Of a stretch of DNA of 64,000 bases, positions 7,794 through 16,354 are shown piece after piece. Made by a program: the position numbers and the translations under genes. Position 1 is the stretch's first letter; each line of letters starts with the position of its first letter. The notes beneath the pieces are model-generated. The model was not told where the DNA came from. It saw only the letters and a list, made by a program, of their open reading frames with translations, and made no database searches. Source of the stretch: Hymenobacter plasmatis (GTDB lineage: Bacteria > Bacteroidota > Bacteroidia > Cytophagales > Hymenobacteraceae); contig NZ_JAJFAW010000007.1 of assembly GCF_020711255.1 (NCBI RefSeq), forward strand, positions 124,001 to 188,000, in the 5' to 3' direction.

Positions 7794-8015
7794 ATGACTT
7801 CCCTTCCTCAAATTGCCCTCACCTTGCTGGGCCTGCTGTTTTGCGTCGGCGATGTAGCCGCGCTGGGCTTGGTGCTCACCTGGCAAGAACGAGCGCCCAC
7901 CCCAGCGGCCAGGCGCCAGCGCTTGGTGCGCGGGGTCTTGCCCGCCACAGTGGTGCTGCTGGGGCTGTTGCTCCTGGCCTTTACCCAACTCATGCTGCTA
8001 TGGTCCAGGCAATAG
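7794..8015 (+). CDS. Small two-helix membrane protein
   Basis: 73-aa protein (MTSLPQIALTLLG...) with two hydrophobic helices (about residues 5-28 and 46-68) joined by a basic loop (RRQRLVR), the typical pattern of an inner-membrane small protein. It starts 74 nt after the DUF4173-like gene in the same direction and may belong to the same transcript. No family is recognised. The start ATG at 7794 is the only sensible one. Confidence 0.55.
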   Translation: MTSLPQIALTLLGLLFCVGDVAALGLVLTWQERAPTPAARRQRLVRGVLPATVVLLGLLLLAFTQLMLLWSRQ

Positions 8016-8355
8016 CCAGCATTCTTCGTGCTTTGGCTCAGAATTGCTCGCGGGCATTGCCGTGTGCCTGTTTCGGTTATTCCTGATTAGTTGTCTCGAA
8101 ACTGGAGAGCTGGTATTGGACTAATCGGGTGAAGAAGCGCTGCGCAGAAATAGGCTCTAAAAGAGATACTGCCCATGAGAAGCTGAGCCAATGAGCTGCC
8201 TAAGGCATAAACAGTCAATGGCTCTGGCTCAAGAGCAAAACTGCGGCTTAAGGCCCCGAACAATGATTAATCCAAGTTAATTGTTTAGTTTGGTGCCCCG
8301 TTGGGCTTCCCAAAATGAGAAAGGCCCGTGACGGCTTCATGCTTGCCTTTGCCGT
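8016..8355. other. 340-nt intergenic stretch without a gene
   Basis: No credible open frame, repeat or strong terminator is visible. The segment is less GC-rich than the genes on either side. Near its right end TGCCTTTG (8344-8351) resembles a -7 box with one mismatch, only 4 nt before the ATG at 8356; if used, the mRNA would be nearly leaderless. Confidence 0.5.
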
Positions 8356-8748
8356 ATGCCCCGTACGTTGCTTTTGGTTGTGCTCTGCGTTGGCCTGCTC
8401 ATTGAGCTAGCACTGACGGGAGGTGCTTTTTTTGCTCCCGCTTTCACCCTGGCCCAATTTGGGGTGAAATACGGCCCCGAAACTGCTTTTCTAACCTATA
8501 TCGTGGCCTGGCTGCTGCTGTTTGTGTCGTTGGCCGCCTTGGTGGCAGCGGGCCAAGTGTGGCAGCGGCGGCCTAGCTACGCTACATGGTGTTACCTGCT
8601 GGGCTTGTGGTGGATAGCCATCGGAATTGGCATTTATTATACTTTCGGAAAACCTGACAATTTATTGCTCGATTCCGTAAAAGGACTGCTCATTGTGATA
8701 CTCACATGGCGCTGCCAGTCCACGCGCATGATGACTCGCCGTTACTAG
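8356..8748 (+). CDS. Four-helix membrane protein, unknown
   Basis: 130-aa protein with four hydrophobic helices (about residues 4-30, 45-68, 80-98 and 106-118) and a basic C-terminus (RCQSTRMMTRRY). A conserved-looking GVKYGPETAFLTYIVAWLLLF loop and WWIAIGIGIYY helix suggest a real protein, but I recognise no family. It continues the row of small plus-strand membrane genes that follows the winged-helix regulator. Confidence 0.6.
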   Translation: MPRTLLLVVLCVGLLIELALTGGAFFAPAFTLAQFGVKYGPETAFLTYIVAWLLLFVSLAALVAAGQVWQRRPSYATWCYLLGLWWIAIGIGIYYTFGKPDNLLLDSVKGLLIVILTWRCQSTRMMTRRY

Positions 8749-8800
8749 CGGCATATCAGTATATTGGCGGCTCAACGGTTACTTTGTTCCTGTTAGCCCT

Positions 8801-9259
8801 ATGCCCACTTCTCACTTGCACCCGCTTCCATACGCTCCAAAACTTTCGCGCTTGGGCCGGTTCTTGGCTGGTGCGCAAGTGCTGAAGGAGACGTTGAGCA
8901 TCATTTTTTTGGGGCTGCCGCTGGTGAAAGAAGCGCCCTTGGTGCTGCTGTCGGCGTTGCCCGGCGTGGCACTCTATCTGTTGCACTGGCAGCTCACGTT
9001 GGGCCGGGTAGGGCGGGTTTTTGCCACGGCCGTGTGGGCCCTGACGCTGCTCGATGAGCTCTGGGGCCTGATATTGTTTCAGGAGCTGGATTCGCCCACC
9101 CGGGGCCAAATCCGCATGCTGTACTGGAGCTATTTTCTGGGGCTAGGCATCATTTTGCTGGCTTTGGGTGAGTTGGGCTGGCGCTGGCAGCGCCGCCGGG
9201 CCAAGGCCCGGCGCAATGTGCACCACCAGGCCCTGCTGGCGGGCCGGCAGCGGCAGTAG
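8801..9259 (+). CDS. Membrane protein, unknown
   Basis: 152-aa protein with three to four hydrophobic helices and an Arg-rich C-terminal tail (WRWQRRRAKARRNVHHQ). The start ATG at 8801 lies 17 nt after a TTACTTTG that resembles a -7 box. No domain is recognised. It precedes the class A PBP gene in the same direction but is separated from it by about 150 nt that hold a candidate promoter. Confidence 0.6.
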   Translation: MPTSHLHPLPYAPKLSRLGRFLAGAQVLKETLSIIFLGLPLVKEAPLVLLSALPGVALYLLHWQLTLGRVGRVFATAVWALTLLDELWGLILFQELDSPTRGQIRMLYWSYFLGLGIILLALGELGWRWQRRRAKARRNVHHQALLAGRQRQ

Positions 9260-9318
9260 GGGCGGGGCCGCGCGCAAAACGCAATTTTGCGGGGTCGCCA
9301 TTCCCTACTCCTGACCTT

Positions 9319-9343
9319 TTGAGGTGGGGGGCTGGTATATTTG
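9319..9343 (+). promoter_or_regulatory. Candidate promoter of the class A PBP gene
   Basis: TATATTTG (9336-9343) matches TAnnTTTG exactly, with TTG at 9319-9321. The 14-nt gap is shorter than the usual 17-23, so the -33 assignment is uncertain. It would give a leader of about 60 nt to the ATG at 9408. Confidence 0.4.
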
Positions 9344-9407
9344 TCCTTCCTCGCAGCGGGGTCGTACCCGGAAGGGATTCGTTCCTGTTTACCACACGTT
9401 GCCTCGC

Positions 9408-11804
9408 ATGGCCGACCTCAAACCGCCACTTACCTCTCCTGCTACCGGCACGAAACCGAAAAAGCGCCGGCGCTGGCCGCTGCGGCTCACCAGCTGGGCC
9501 TGGGTGCTCTTTGGCTTTGTCGTGATTCTGTTTCTGGTGTACCCGTTTTTAGTGAGCACCAATTTTATGTTCCTCTTCGGCAAGTCGCCCAGCCTGGGCG
9601 ATTTGGAAAACCCCAAAGTGGAGCAAGCCTCCGAGCTATACACCTCCGACGGCGTGCTGATAGGCAAGTACTTCCGCGAAAACCGCTCGCCGGTGCCGCT
9701 GAGCAAGATGTCGCCCTTGCTGGTTAAGGCGCTGATTGCGACCGAAGATGTGCGCTTCTACGAGCATTCCGGCATCGACCTGCAGGCGGTGGTGGGCGGG
9801 GCATTTTCGTCGCTGCGCGGCGACAAGCGTGGCGGCTCCACCATCACGCAGCAGCTGGCCAAAAACCTCTACAAAATCCGTCGCCAGCAGAGCCGCGGGG
9901 CGTTGGGCTACATCCCGGTGGTGAGCACCATCGTGGCCAAAACCAAGGAATGGCTCACCGCCGTTGACTTGGAGCAACGCTACACCAAGGAAGAAATTCT
10001 GCGGATGTACCTCAACACCGTGGAGTACGGCTCCAGCGCGTTCGGCATCAAAGTAGCGGCCAAAACCTTCTTCAACACCTCGCCCGACAGCCTCAAACCC
10101 GAGCAGGCCGCCATGCTGGTGGGCGTGCTCAACAACCCCACGGCTTATAACCCGCGCTTTCATCCGGCGGCTGCGCTGCGCCGCCGCAACGTGGTGCTCG
10201 ACCGCATGGGCCACGCCGGGGTGCTGCCCAAAAGCGAGATTGCGGCCCTCAAAGCCACGCCGATTGTGCTCGATTACCACGTCGAGAAGCACATCGACGG
10301 GCCCGATACGTACTTCCGCAGCGCCATCAGCCAGTTTGTGGATGCCTGGTGCGACAGCACCGGCCACGATATGTACCGGGATGGCCTGAAAATCTACCTC
10401 ACCATCGATTCGCGCATGCAGGCCCACGCCGAGGAAGCCCTGCACGAGCGCATGAAGGCCCTGCAGCGGCAGTTCGACAACTTCTGGCGCAACAAGGGCA
10501 AGAACCCGTGGGTGGACGATGAGGGCAACGAAATACCCGACTTCATCGAAACCCAGATGAAGCGCACCGAGGGCTACAAGACCCTCGCCAACCGCTACAA
10601 AAACCAGCCCCAGCGCCTGGATTCGGCCTTGCACGCCAAGCGGCCCATGAAGGTGTTTACCTGGAAGCACGACGATAACGATACCACGTTGGTAATGTCG
10701 CCGCTCGATTCGCTGGCTTACTACAAGCACTTCCTGCAATCCGGGATGATGAGCATGGACCCCTTCACCGGCCAGATTAAGGCCTGGGTGGGTGGGCTCG
10801 ACTACCGCTTTTTCCAGTACGACCACGTGAAGCAGGGCAAGCGGCAGGCCGGCTCCACCTTCAAGCCCTTTGTGTACCTCACGGCCATCGACAACGGCTA
10901 CTCGCCCTGCGACCGCATTCAGGACAAGCGCGTGACCATCAACTACGTGGAAAACGGCCAGCCCATGGAATGGAAGCCCGACAACGTGACCCGCGAGTAC
11001 ACCGGCATCAACATGACCCTGCGCCACGCCATGGCCCGCTCCGTAAACTCCGTAACGGCCCAACTTACCGAGAAAGTGGGCTGGGAGAACGTGGCCAAGT
11101 ACGCGCACAAAGTCGGCATCACGAGCCCGCTGCTGGCGGTGCCCAGTATTGGCCTCGGCTCGGGCGGCGACGTGAGCGTGTTTGAAATGGTGAATGCTTA
11201 CAGCACCTTCATGAACACGGGCTTCCGCAGCGAGCCGCGCCTGGTTACCCGCATCGAAGACCGCAACGGCAACGTCATCAAGCAGTTTGACCCCGTGCAG
11301 AAGCGCGCCATCTCGGCCGAAACCGCCTGGCTGATGACCTACATGCTGCGCGGCGGCATGGAGGAGCCCGGCGGCACCTCGCAGGCGCTGTGGGACTACG
11401 AACTCTGGCGCAACAACAACCAGATTGGCGGCAAGACCGGCACCACCTCGAACTACTCCGACGGCTGGTACATGGGCATGACCAAGGACCTGATGACCGG
11501 CGTGTGGGTGGGCGGCGAAGACCGCAGCATTCACTTCACGGGCTCGCAGCAGGGCGAAGGCGGCCGCACGGCTCTACCCATCTTCGGCAAGTTCATGGAG
11601 AAGGTGTACCGCGACAAGGAATTGGGCTATACCCCGGGCCCATTTCCTAAGCCCACCGTCAAGATTGTCAAGAAATACAACTGCGTCTCGCCCAGCGAGC
11701 CGCGCCGTCGCGCCGAAGCCGTTGACACCATCGCTGCCGACAACCTGCTCGAGCGCATGAACAGCGCCGGCGGCGGGGTGCCCGACAGCCTGCCCCGGCG
11801 GTAG
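9408..11804 (+). CDS. Class A penicillin-binding protein (PBP1A type)
   Basis: 798-aa bifunctional peptidoglycan synthase: polymerises glycan strands and cross-links peptides. A basic N-terminus and one membrane helix (about 30-50) are followed by a GT51 transglycosylase domain with ATEDVRFYEHSGID (catalytic Glu113) and RGGSTITQQLAKNLY, then a transpeptidase domain with GSTFKPF (nucleophile Ser483), SVN in ARSVNSVTAQL, and GGKTGTTSNYSDGW. The ATG at 9408 is chosen because it gives the usual short cytoplasmic tail; upstream codons back to 9324 would add an unlikely 28 residues. A hairpin terminator follows the gene. Confidence 0.96.
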   Translation: MADLKPPLTSPATGTKPKKRRRWPLRLTSWAWVLFGFVVILFLVYPFLVSTNFMFLFGKSPSLGDLENPKVEQASELYTSDGVLIGKYFRENRSPVPLSKMSPLLVKALIATEDVRFYEHSGIDLQAVVGGAFSSLRGDKRGGSTITQQLAKNLYKIRRQQSRGALGYIPVVSTIVAKTKEWLTAVDLEQRYTKEEILRMYLNTVEYGSSAFGIKVAAKTFFNTSPDSLKPEQAAMLVGVLNNPTAYNPRFHPAAALRRRNVVLDRMGHAGVLPKSEIAALKATPIVLDYHVEKHIDGPDTYFRSAISQFVDAWCDSTGHDMYRDGLKIYLTIDSRMQAHAEEALHERMKALQRQFDNFWRNKGKNPWVDDEGNEIPDFIETQMKRTEGYKTLANRYKNQPQRLDSALHAKRPMKVFTWKHDDNDTTLVMSPLDSLAYYKHFLQSGMMSMDPFTGQIKAWVGGLDYRFFQYDHVKQGKRQAGSTFKPFVYLTAIDNGYSPCDRIQDKRVTINYVENGQPMEWKPDNVTREYTGINMTLRHAMARSVNSVTAQLTEKVGWENVAKYAHKVGITSPLLAVPSIGLGSGGDVSVFEMVNAYSTFMNTGFRSEPRLVTRIEDRNGNVIKQFDPVQKRAISAETAWLMTYMLRGGMEEPGGTSQALWDYELWRNNNQIGGKTGTTSNYSDGWYMGMTKDLMTGVWVGGEDRSIHFTGSQQGEGGRTALPIFGKFMEKVYRDKELGYTPGPFPKPTVKIVKKYNCVSPSEPRRRAEAVDTIAADNLLERMNSAGGGVPDSLPRR

Positions 11805-11818
11805 TAGCCTCCTACCGT

Positions 11819-11874
11819 GGGAAGCCCGCATAAGCAGCATGAGCTTCGGCCTAGTGCTGCATATGCGGGCTTCC
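11819..11874. terminator. Bidirectional terminator, PBP / DUF1259 genes
   Basis: GGGAAGCCCGCAT-A-AGCAGC...GCTGCATATGCGGGCTTCCC forms a long stem followed by CTCTTTTTT on the plus strand. It lies between convergent genes, and the right arm encodes the last residues and stop of the DUF1259 protein (GSPHMQH). Confidence 0.75.
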
Positions 11875-12870
11875 CTCTTTTTTGCCAAGTTCGTTTAGCG
11901 CCGCCCGGAAGCCTTGGGCCAGCTGCGCGGCCGGGCCACGCCCGTAGTAGTGCAGAAACATCATGCGGGGCTGGTCGAAGAGCATGTGGTTGTGCACGGC
12001 CACCACTTCCAGGTTGTTTGCCCGTAAGGCTTTGATAACGGGGTTAACCTCACGCTCCAGCATGGCAATATCGCCGGCAATGTGCGCATCGGCCTGCTTG
12101 CCCGCAAATGCCGCCCAGGAATTCAGCCCAATGGCGGCCGTCATTTCCGTGCCCATCATCACGGACTGCAAATCGGCGCGGCCCACAGTGTACTTGTAAG
12201 TTGAGCCATTTACAGTGCCCTGGTACTTCACTATCTGGTCGAGCACAGCTAGGTCAAACAGCTCTTTGCCGGTTTGCGCAGCGGCTGGAGTGGTGTTGTT
12301 GCCCGGTTGGGCCGCCGTAGTTGAGCTGGATTGCGGCTGGTTGGCCGGCAGCAGTTTGGAGTTTTTCAGCGTAGCGGCATACTTCCGGGCCAGCTCGGCG
12401 GGGCTGCCCATGCCATGGATATGCATGTAGAAGATGCGCGGCTCCTCGTAGAAAAAGTGGTTGTGAAGGGCGCCTACTTCCAGGCCATTGGCGTGGGCGG
12501 CTGAGATGAGCGGGTTGACTTCTTCCTGCAACAGCACGGTGTCGCTCATAAGCATCGCCGACTTGCCATCCAACGTGTGCTTAATGGCCACCCAGCCGCC
12601 AAATCCCAGGGCCGTGGGTACCGGCTCGCCCTTGATGGTTATTTTCAAGTCGTTGCGGGGCAGCGGCGTGGTGTGGGTAGCCTGCGCCTCCACATAGGTG
12701 CCTTTCTTGCCCATGGCGGCTTCAATGGCCGCAATGTCGGCCGCACTCAGCGGAGGCGTCTTGCCTGGGGTAGCTGGTTTTGCAAACGCAGTTACGGGGC
12801 CTAGCAGTAGCGGGGTAGTTGCCAGTGCCGTGGTCTTGAGCCAATCGCGACGGGAAAATTGAGCATTCAT
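11851..12870 (-). CDS. Exported protein with two DUF1259 (LppY/LpqO-like) domains
   Basis: 339-aa protein with a Tat-like signal peptide (SRRDWLKTTALATTPLLLG, ending near residue 30). Two homologous units follow: about residues 40-165 (ending in HNHFFYEEPRIFYMHIHG) and about 205-325 (ending in HNHMLFDQPRMMFLHYYGRG), joined by a Ser/Thr/Gln-rich linker. Each carries the EEVNPLISAA / EREVNPVIKAL helix and His-rich end of DUF1259, known from mycobacterial LppY/LpqO. Its function is unknown; the clustered His residues suggest metal binding, which is inference. The last codons overlap the terminator hairpin. Confidence 0.8.
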   Translation of the reverse strand: MNAQFSRRDWLKTTALATTPLLLGPVTAFAKPATPGKTPPLSAADIAAIEAAMGKKGTYVEAQATHTTPLPRNDLKITIKGEPVPTALGFGGWVAIKHTLDGKSAMLMSDTVLLQEEVNPLISAAHANGLEVGALHNHFFYEEPRIFYMHIHGMGSPAELARKYAATLKNSKLLPANQPQSSSTTAAQPGNNTTPAAAQTGKELFDLAVLDQIVKYQGTVNGSTYKYTVGRADLQSVMMGTEMTAAIGLNSWAAFAGKQADAHIAGDIAMLEREVNPVIKALRANNLEVVAVHNHMLFDQPRMMFLHYYGRGPAAQLAQGFRAALNELGKKEGSPHMQH

Positions 12871-12930
12871 GGTCAGGGTCAGTTTAAAGCCCTCTTGGCT
12901 TGGTCTGCTCCCTTGATTTCAACCAGCAGC

Positions 12931-12962
12931 CGTAAGGAATGGGACTGCTTCCTTGTACGGTT
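12931..12962. repeat. Small hairpin upstream of the DUF1259 gene
   Basis: CCGTAAGGAA...TTCCTTGTACGG is an imperfect inverted repeat in the 248-nt gap between the DUF1259 gene and the TIGR01777 gene. It could be the terminator of the latter or part of the DUF1259 leader, but there is no clear T-run. The rest of the gap shows nothing I can name. Confidence 0.3.
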
Positions 12963-13118
12963 CGACAAGATTTTAGTCAGCGGCTGCCTGAAAATCTAAC
13001 CGATAGCTACCCTGCTAATTCCCTGAATTGAGCTGAAATCCCTGCTGGCACCCCGCGCTTTTTAATCACTCTGTCAGTAGCGAACTAAGTGATAACCCTG
13101 TGAGGAAGCTAGGTGCAT

Positions 13119-14054
13119 CTACACCGTCTCCCCATACAGCGCATCCAGCGCGCCGCGCAGCTCCGGGTACTCGTAGGTGAAGCCCTGCGCCAGCACCTTG
13201 TCTGCGCTAACGCGCTGCGAGGCCAGTACTATCTCACTCATCTCGCCCAGAGCCAGCTTCAGGCCAAAGGCGGGCACCTTGGGCAGCACTAGGCGGCGGT
13301 GCAGCACTTGGGCCAGCGTTTCGGTAAACTGCTGGTTTGTGACGGGGGCGGGGGCCACGGCGTTGTAGGTGCCGCGCCAGCTGTCGTCGTCTATCATGGC
13401 CATGATGAGGCGGCAGAGGTCGTCGAGGTGAATCCAGGACATGAATTGCTTGCCGCTGCCCAGGGCCGCGCCGGCGCCCAGCTTCATGGGGCGCGCCATT
13501 TGGGGCAGGGCCCCGCCCTCCGTGCTCAACACAATGCCGATGCGCGGAATGACCGTGCGGATGCCCAGGGCCGCAATGGGCTCGGTGGCCAGTTCCCACT
13601 GGTGGGCCACATCGGCCAGGAAATCGTGGGTGGGCAGGCCGGGCGGCGTTTCCTCGGTGAGGATGGTATCGGCTGTGTCGCCGTACACGCCGATGGCCGA
13701 GGCCGAGATAAAGGCCTTCACGTGGTGCGTTTGCTTGGCCAGCTCGCGGTGCAGCAGCGCCAGGCCCCCCAGCCGGCTGGTCATGATGTCGCGCTTGCGC
13801 TCATCGGTCCATTTGCCATCCGAAACGCTGGCCCCGGCCAGATTCACGATGTAATCGGCATAGGGAATTGCGGCCTCGTCGATGGTGCCGGCCTGCGGGT
13901 CCCAACGGAAGCTGCGAAAGTGGTTGCTCTTGGTGGGCTCCCGGCTGAGCAGTGCCACTTCGTAGCCGCTGTCAATCAGCATTTCGGCAAGGCGCGTCCC
14001 AATGAGACCGGTGCCGCCGGTAATGAGGACTTTGCGAGGAGAATTTTCGGTCAT
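13119..14054 (-). CDS. TIGR01777 family NAD(P)-dependent epimerase
   Basis: 311-aa extended SDR-fold protein. It has the N-terminal dinucleotide motif ITGGTGLIGTRL (about residues 10-21), the substrate-strand region VNLAGASVSDGKWT, the active-site helix SASAIGVYGD (YxxxK replaced by the family's SAIGxYG pattern), and the family-typical C-terminal LALGEMSEIVLASQRVSADKV segment. Members are called SDR39U1 or YfcH-like; their substrate is unknown. It has its own candidate -7 box upstream (14081-14088) and is separate from folE. Confidence 0.88.
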   Translation of the reverse strand: MTENSPRKVLITGGTGLIGTRLAEMLIDSGYEVALLSREPTKSNHFRSFRWDPQAGTIDEAAIPYADYIVNLAGASVSDGKWTDERKRDIMTSRLGGLALLHRELAKQTHHVKAFISASAIGVYGDTADTILTEETPPGLPTHDFLADVAHQWELATEPIAALGIRTVIPRIGIVLSTEGGALPQMARPMKLGAGAALGSGKQFMSWIHLDDLCRLIMAMIDDDSWRGTYNAVAPAPVTNQQFTETLAQVLHRRLVLPKVPAFGLKLALGEMSEIVLASQRVSADKVLAQGFTYEYPELRGALDALYGETV

Positions 14055-14080
14055 GGGGGATTATTGCAAGCTAGTGCAAA

Positions 14081-14088
14081 CAAAGGTA
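14081..14088 (-). promoter_or_regulatory. Candidate -7 box of the TIGR01777 gene
   Basis: On the minus strand TACCTTTG is an exact TAnnTTTG match, 26 nt before the ATG at 14054. No TTG is seen at the expected -33 distance. Confidence 0.4.
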
Positions 14089-14170
14089 GAATGGCCGCCG
14101 TACGCCGCCGCTTTCCCTGCCGGTGGGGCGGTGCGGCCGTTCCAGAACATGAACCTACAAAGGCGCTGGC

Positions 14171-14830
14171 TTACTTGCCAATCTGACGCAAAAACTCGCT
14201 CCGTAGCGCTTCATCAGAGGCAAAGCGGCCCCCGTATTCGCTGGTTAAAGTGGAGCTGCTCGTGTCGTTGACGCCGCGGCTCATCACGCAGAGGTGGTCG
14301 GCTTCAATGAGTACGGCCACGTCGTCAGTGCCCAGGCTCTGCTTGAGCTCCTCGGAAATCTGGCGGGTTAGGCGCTCCTGCACCTGCGGGCGGCGGGCAT
14401 AGTACTGCACCACACGGTTGAGCTTGCTCAGGCCCACGACGTGGCTGCCGGGCAGGTAGGCCACGTGGGCCTTGCCGATGATGGGCACGAAGTGGTGCTC
14501 GCAGCAGGAAAATAGGGTAATGTCGCGCTCGACCAGCAGCTGGTGGTAGCCGTAGCGGTTCTCGAACAGGCGCACGTCGGGGCGGTGCTTGGGGTCAAGG
14601 CCCTTGAACCACTCCTGCACGTACATCTTGGCCACCCGCCGGGGCGTGCCAGCCAGGCTGTCGTCGGCCAGGTCCAGCCCCAGCTCCCGCATGATGGCCT
14701 CGAAATGGCCTGCGATGGCCTCAATCTTCGCCTCGTCGGCTTTGTCAAAGGCGTCGTCGCGAAGAGGGGTGCGCAGACTACTCGGGAGGTGCGCGTCGGT
14801 TGCCGGAGCCAAGCCGGAGAGGTTATCCAT
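14171..14830 (-). CDS. folE: GTP cyclohydrolase I
   Basis: 219-aa enzyme that converts GTP to 7,8-dihydroneopterin triphosphate, the first step of folate and queuosine/pterin synthesis. The type I signature is clear: TPRRVAKMYVQEWF, FSCCEHHFVPIIGKAHVAYLPG with Zn-binding Cys/His, GLSKLNR, and CVMSRGV with the third Zn ligand. About 40 N-terminal residues are variable. Its start overlaps the end of the queD-like gene by 8 nt, so the two are co-translated, which fits because both act on the same pterin. Confidence 0.96.
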   Translation of the reverse strand: MDNLSGLAPATDAHLPSSLRTPLRDDAFDKADEAKIEAIAGHFEAIMRELGLDLADDSLAGTPRRVAKMYVQEWFKGLDPKHRPDVRLFENRYGYHQLLVERDITLFSCCEHHFVPIIGKAHVAYLPGSHVVGLSKLNRVVQYYARRPQVQERLTRQISEELKQSLGTDDVAVLIEADHLCVMSRGVNDTSSSTLTSEYGGRFASDEALRSEFLRQIGK

Positions 14831-15230
14831 GGTATTCTACAAAGTTACGGTCCGTCTCATAGAGCGTGACCGAAAGGGCAAGGCCGCCGTCCAGGTGCGG
14901 GCGCAGGCGCTGCCAAATTACCACGGCGATGTTTTCGGCCGTGGGGTTTAAGTTACGAAACTCTTCTGTGTCCAGGTTCAGGTTGCGGTGGTCGTAGCGG
15001 TCCAGCACCTCGTGCTTAATAAGGTCGCTGAGCCGTTTCAGGTCATAAACGTAGCCCGTTTCCGAGTCCACCGGCCCGGTCAGGCGCACGGTCAGGTTAT
15101 AATTATGGCCGTGGTAGTTGGGGTTGTTGCACTTGCCAAACACCCGGGTGTTCTGCTCGGCACTCCAATTGGAGTTGTGCAGGCGATGGGCGGCATTAAA
15201 GTGCTCGGTGCGGCAAACGGTAACTTGCAT
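14823..15230 (-). CDS. queD: 6-carboxytetrahydropterin synthase / PTPS family
   Basis: 135-aa homologue of QueD/6-pyruvoyltetrahydropterin synthase, which converts dihydroneopterin triphosphate in queuosine (preQ0) or pterin synthesis. It shows the Zn-binding histidines in EHFNAAHRL and NYHGHNYNL, the catalytic Cys in GKCNNPNYHGH, and DYDHRNLN-like and PTAENIAVVIW segments. The C-terminal LYETDRNFVEY contains the family's Glu. It is first in a two-gene operon with folE. QueD is the more likely of the two activities given the neighbour, but PTPS cannot be excluded. Confidence 0.92.
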   Translation of the reverse strand: MQVTVCRTEHFNAAHRLHNSNWSAEQNTRVFGKCNNPNYHGHNYNLTVRLTGPVDSETGYVYDLKRLSDLIKHEVLDRYDHRNLNLDTEEFRNLNPTAENIAVVIWQRLRPHLDGGLALSVTLYETDRNFVEYHG

Positions 15231-15306
15231 AGAGGCCTACAACCGGTACCAGGCGAGCTTTGTTGCAGCTGGCCATGGCGAATTGCCCGCCAGATATTTA
15301 GCGCTG

Positions 15307-15333
15307 CAAAAATATTGGAATTTATAAAAGCAA
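15307..15333 (-). promoter_or_regulatory. Promoter of the queD-folE operon
   Basis: On the minus strand TTG (15333-15331), a 16-nt gap, then TATTTTTG (15314-15307), an exact TAnnTTTG. It lies in an AT-rich stretch about 77 nt before the queD ATG. Confidence 0.5.
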
Positions 15334-15392
15334 TAATATGATTTAAGGAATAAAAATGGGGTTATTCCCAAAAAAGTAGCACCCGGAAGAAT

Positions 15393-15419
15393 TTGGATAG
15401 AAGAAAGACCCTAAATTTG
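15393..15419 (+). promoter_or_regulatory. Candidate promoter of the 15498 gene
   Basis: TTTG at 15392-15395, a 16-nt gap, then TAAATTTG (15412-15419), an exact -7 match. The leader to the ATG at 15498 would be about 70 nt. Confidence 0.45.
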
Positions 15420-15497
15420 AAATGCCAGACAACGGCATCGTTTCAATTCGACTTTTTTCTCGCCCATTTTTAAAGCTTTCATAAAATTATTATTTCC

Positions 15498-16205
15498 ATG
15501 AAACAAAGCCTACTCATCCTGCTCGTTGTATTCTTGGCTACACTGGGCGGTTACGCACAGCGGTCACCTGTGGACGAATATGATATGTCGATTAACAACG
15601 TGCCCCGCACGGGCCAGCGCGTGAGCGTGCAGCTCGACAACAAGCGCGTAGAAGCCGCTTGGCTCAAGCAGCTCAGCGAGAAGTTTGGCAACAAGCTAAA
15701 GAACACCAAAGGTGTACTAACGCTGGACGGTATCATCATCGAAGAAATTGCACCCACCCCGATTCGGGTTATCAGCAAGGTGGACGCTACGCCCACCGGC
15801 ACCACCGTATGGTGGAGCATTGACTTGGGCAACGCTTACCTCGCCAAAGAGAAAACGCCGGTGCAGTGGAAGTCGGCCGAGAAGTACCTGAAGGACTTCG
15901 CCCGCATGATGTACCGCGAAGACATCGTGTCGCAGATTGCCGAAGCCGAGCGCGCCCTGGTAGCCTCGCAGAACAACCACATGGCCGTGATTGAGAAGTC
16001 CAACACCATCAAGAAGGACATCGAAAAGAACAAGGCGCGCAAAATTGAAATCCAGCAGATGCTGGCCGCCAACGCTGCCGAACTCCAGCAGTTCAATAAC
16101 CTCATCGATGCGAACCTGAAAGAGCAGGAAGCCGCCCGTGGTGATATTGTCAACATGCGCGTGGCCCTGGAGGCGGTGAAAGACCGCATGACCAAGATTG
16201 AGTAG
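15498..16205 (+). CDS. Secreted coiled-coil protein, unknown
   Basis: 235-aa protein with a classical signal peptide (MKQSLLILLVVFLATLGGYAQ; cleavage after about residue 20). A globular N-terminal half contains TPIRVISKVDATPTGTTVWWSIDLG. The second half (about 145-235) is a Glu/Lys/Ala-rich coiled coil. I recognise no family; the layout is common among periplasmic proteins of Bacteroidota. It has its own promoter and terminator and so is a single-gene unit. Confidence 0.75.
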   Translation: MKQSLLILLVVFLATLGGYAQRSPVDEYDMSINNVPRTGQRVSVQLDNKRVEAAWLKQLSEKFGNKLKNTKGVLTLDGIIIEEIAPTPIRVISKVDATPTGTTVWWSIDLGNAYLAKEKTPVQWKSAEKYLKDFARMMYREDIVSQIAEAERALVASQNNHMAVIEKSNTIKKDIEKNKARKIEIQQMLAANAAELQQFNNLIDANLKEQEAARGDIVNMRVALEAVKDRMTKIE

Positions 16206-16237
16206 TCTTCGATAGGTCTCGAATATCTTATATAACA

Positions 16238-16267
16238 AAGCCCTGCCGGTAACGGTGGGGCTTTTTG
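16238..16267 (+). terminator. Intrinsic terminator after the 15498 gene
   Basis: AAAGCCCTGCCGG-TAA-CGGTGGGGCTTTTTG forms a stem with one mismatch followed by a T-run, 33 nt after the stop codon. Confidence 0.75.
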
Positions 16268-16354
16268 TTTGGGCCATCTGCCAACCCCGGCGGCCTGAAC
16301 TACGTTGGCTATAAAGACCGCAACCGTAGCGGCCGATTACCAACAACACCCACC

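Noticed and set aside
9636..11534. 632-residue open frame antisense to the class A PBP gene
   Set aside because: It is His/Val/Gly-rich low-complexity sequence, a shadow of GC-rich codons in a gene with clear motifs.
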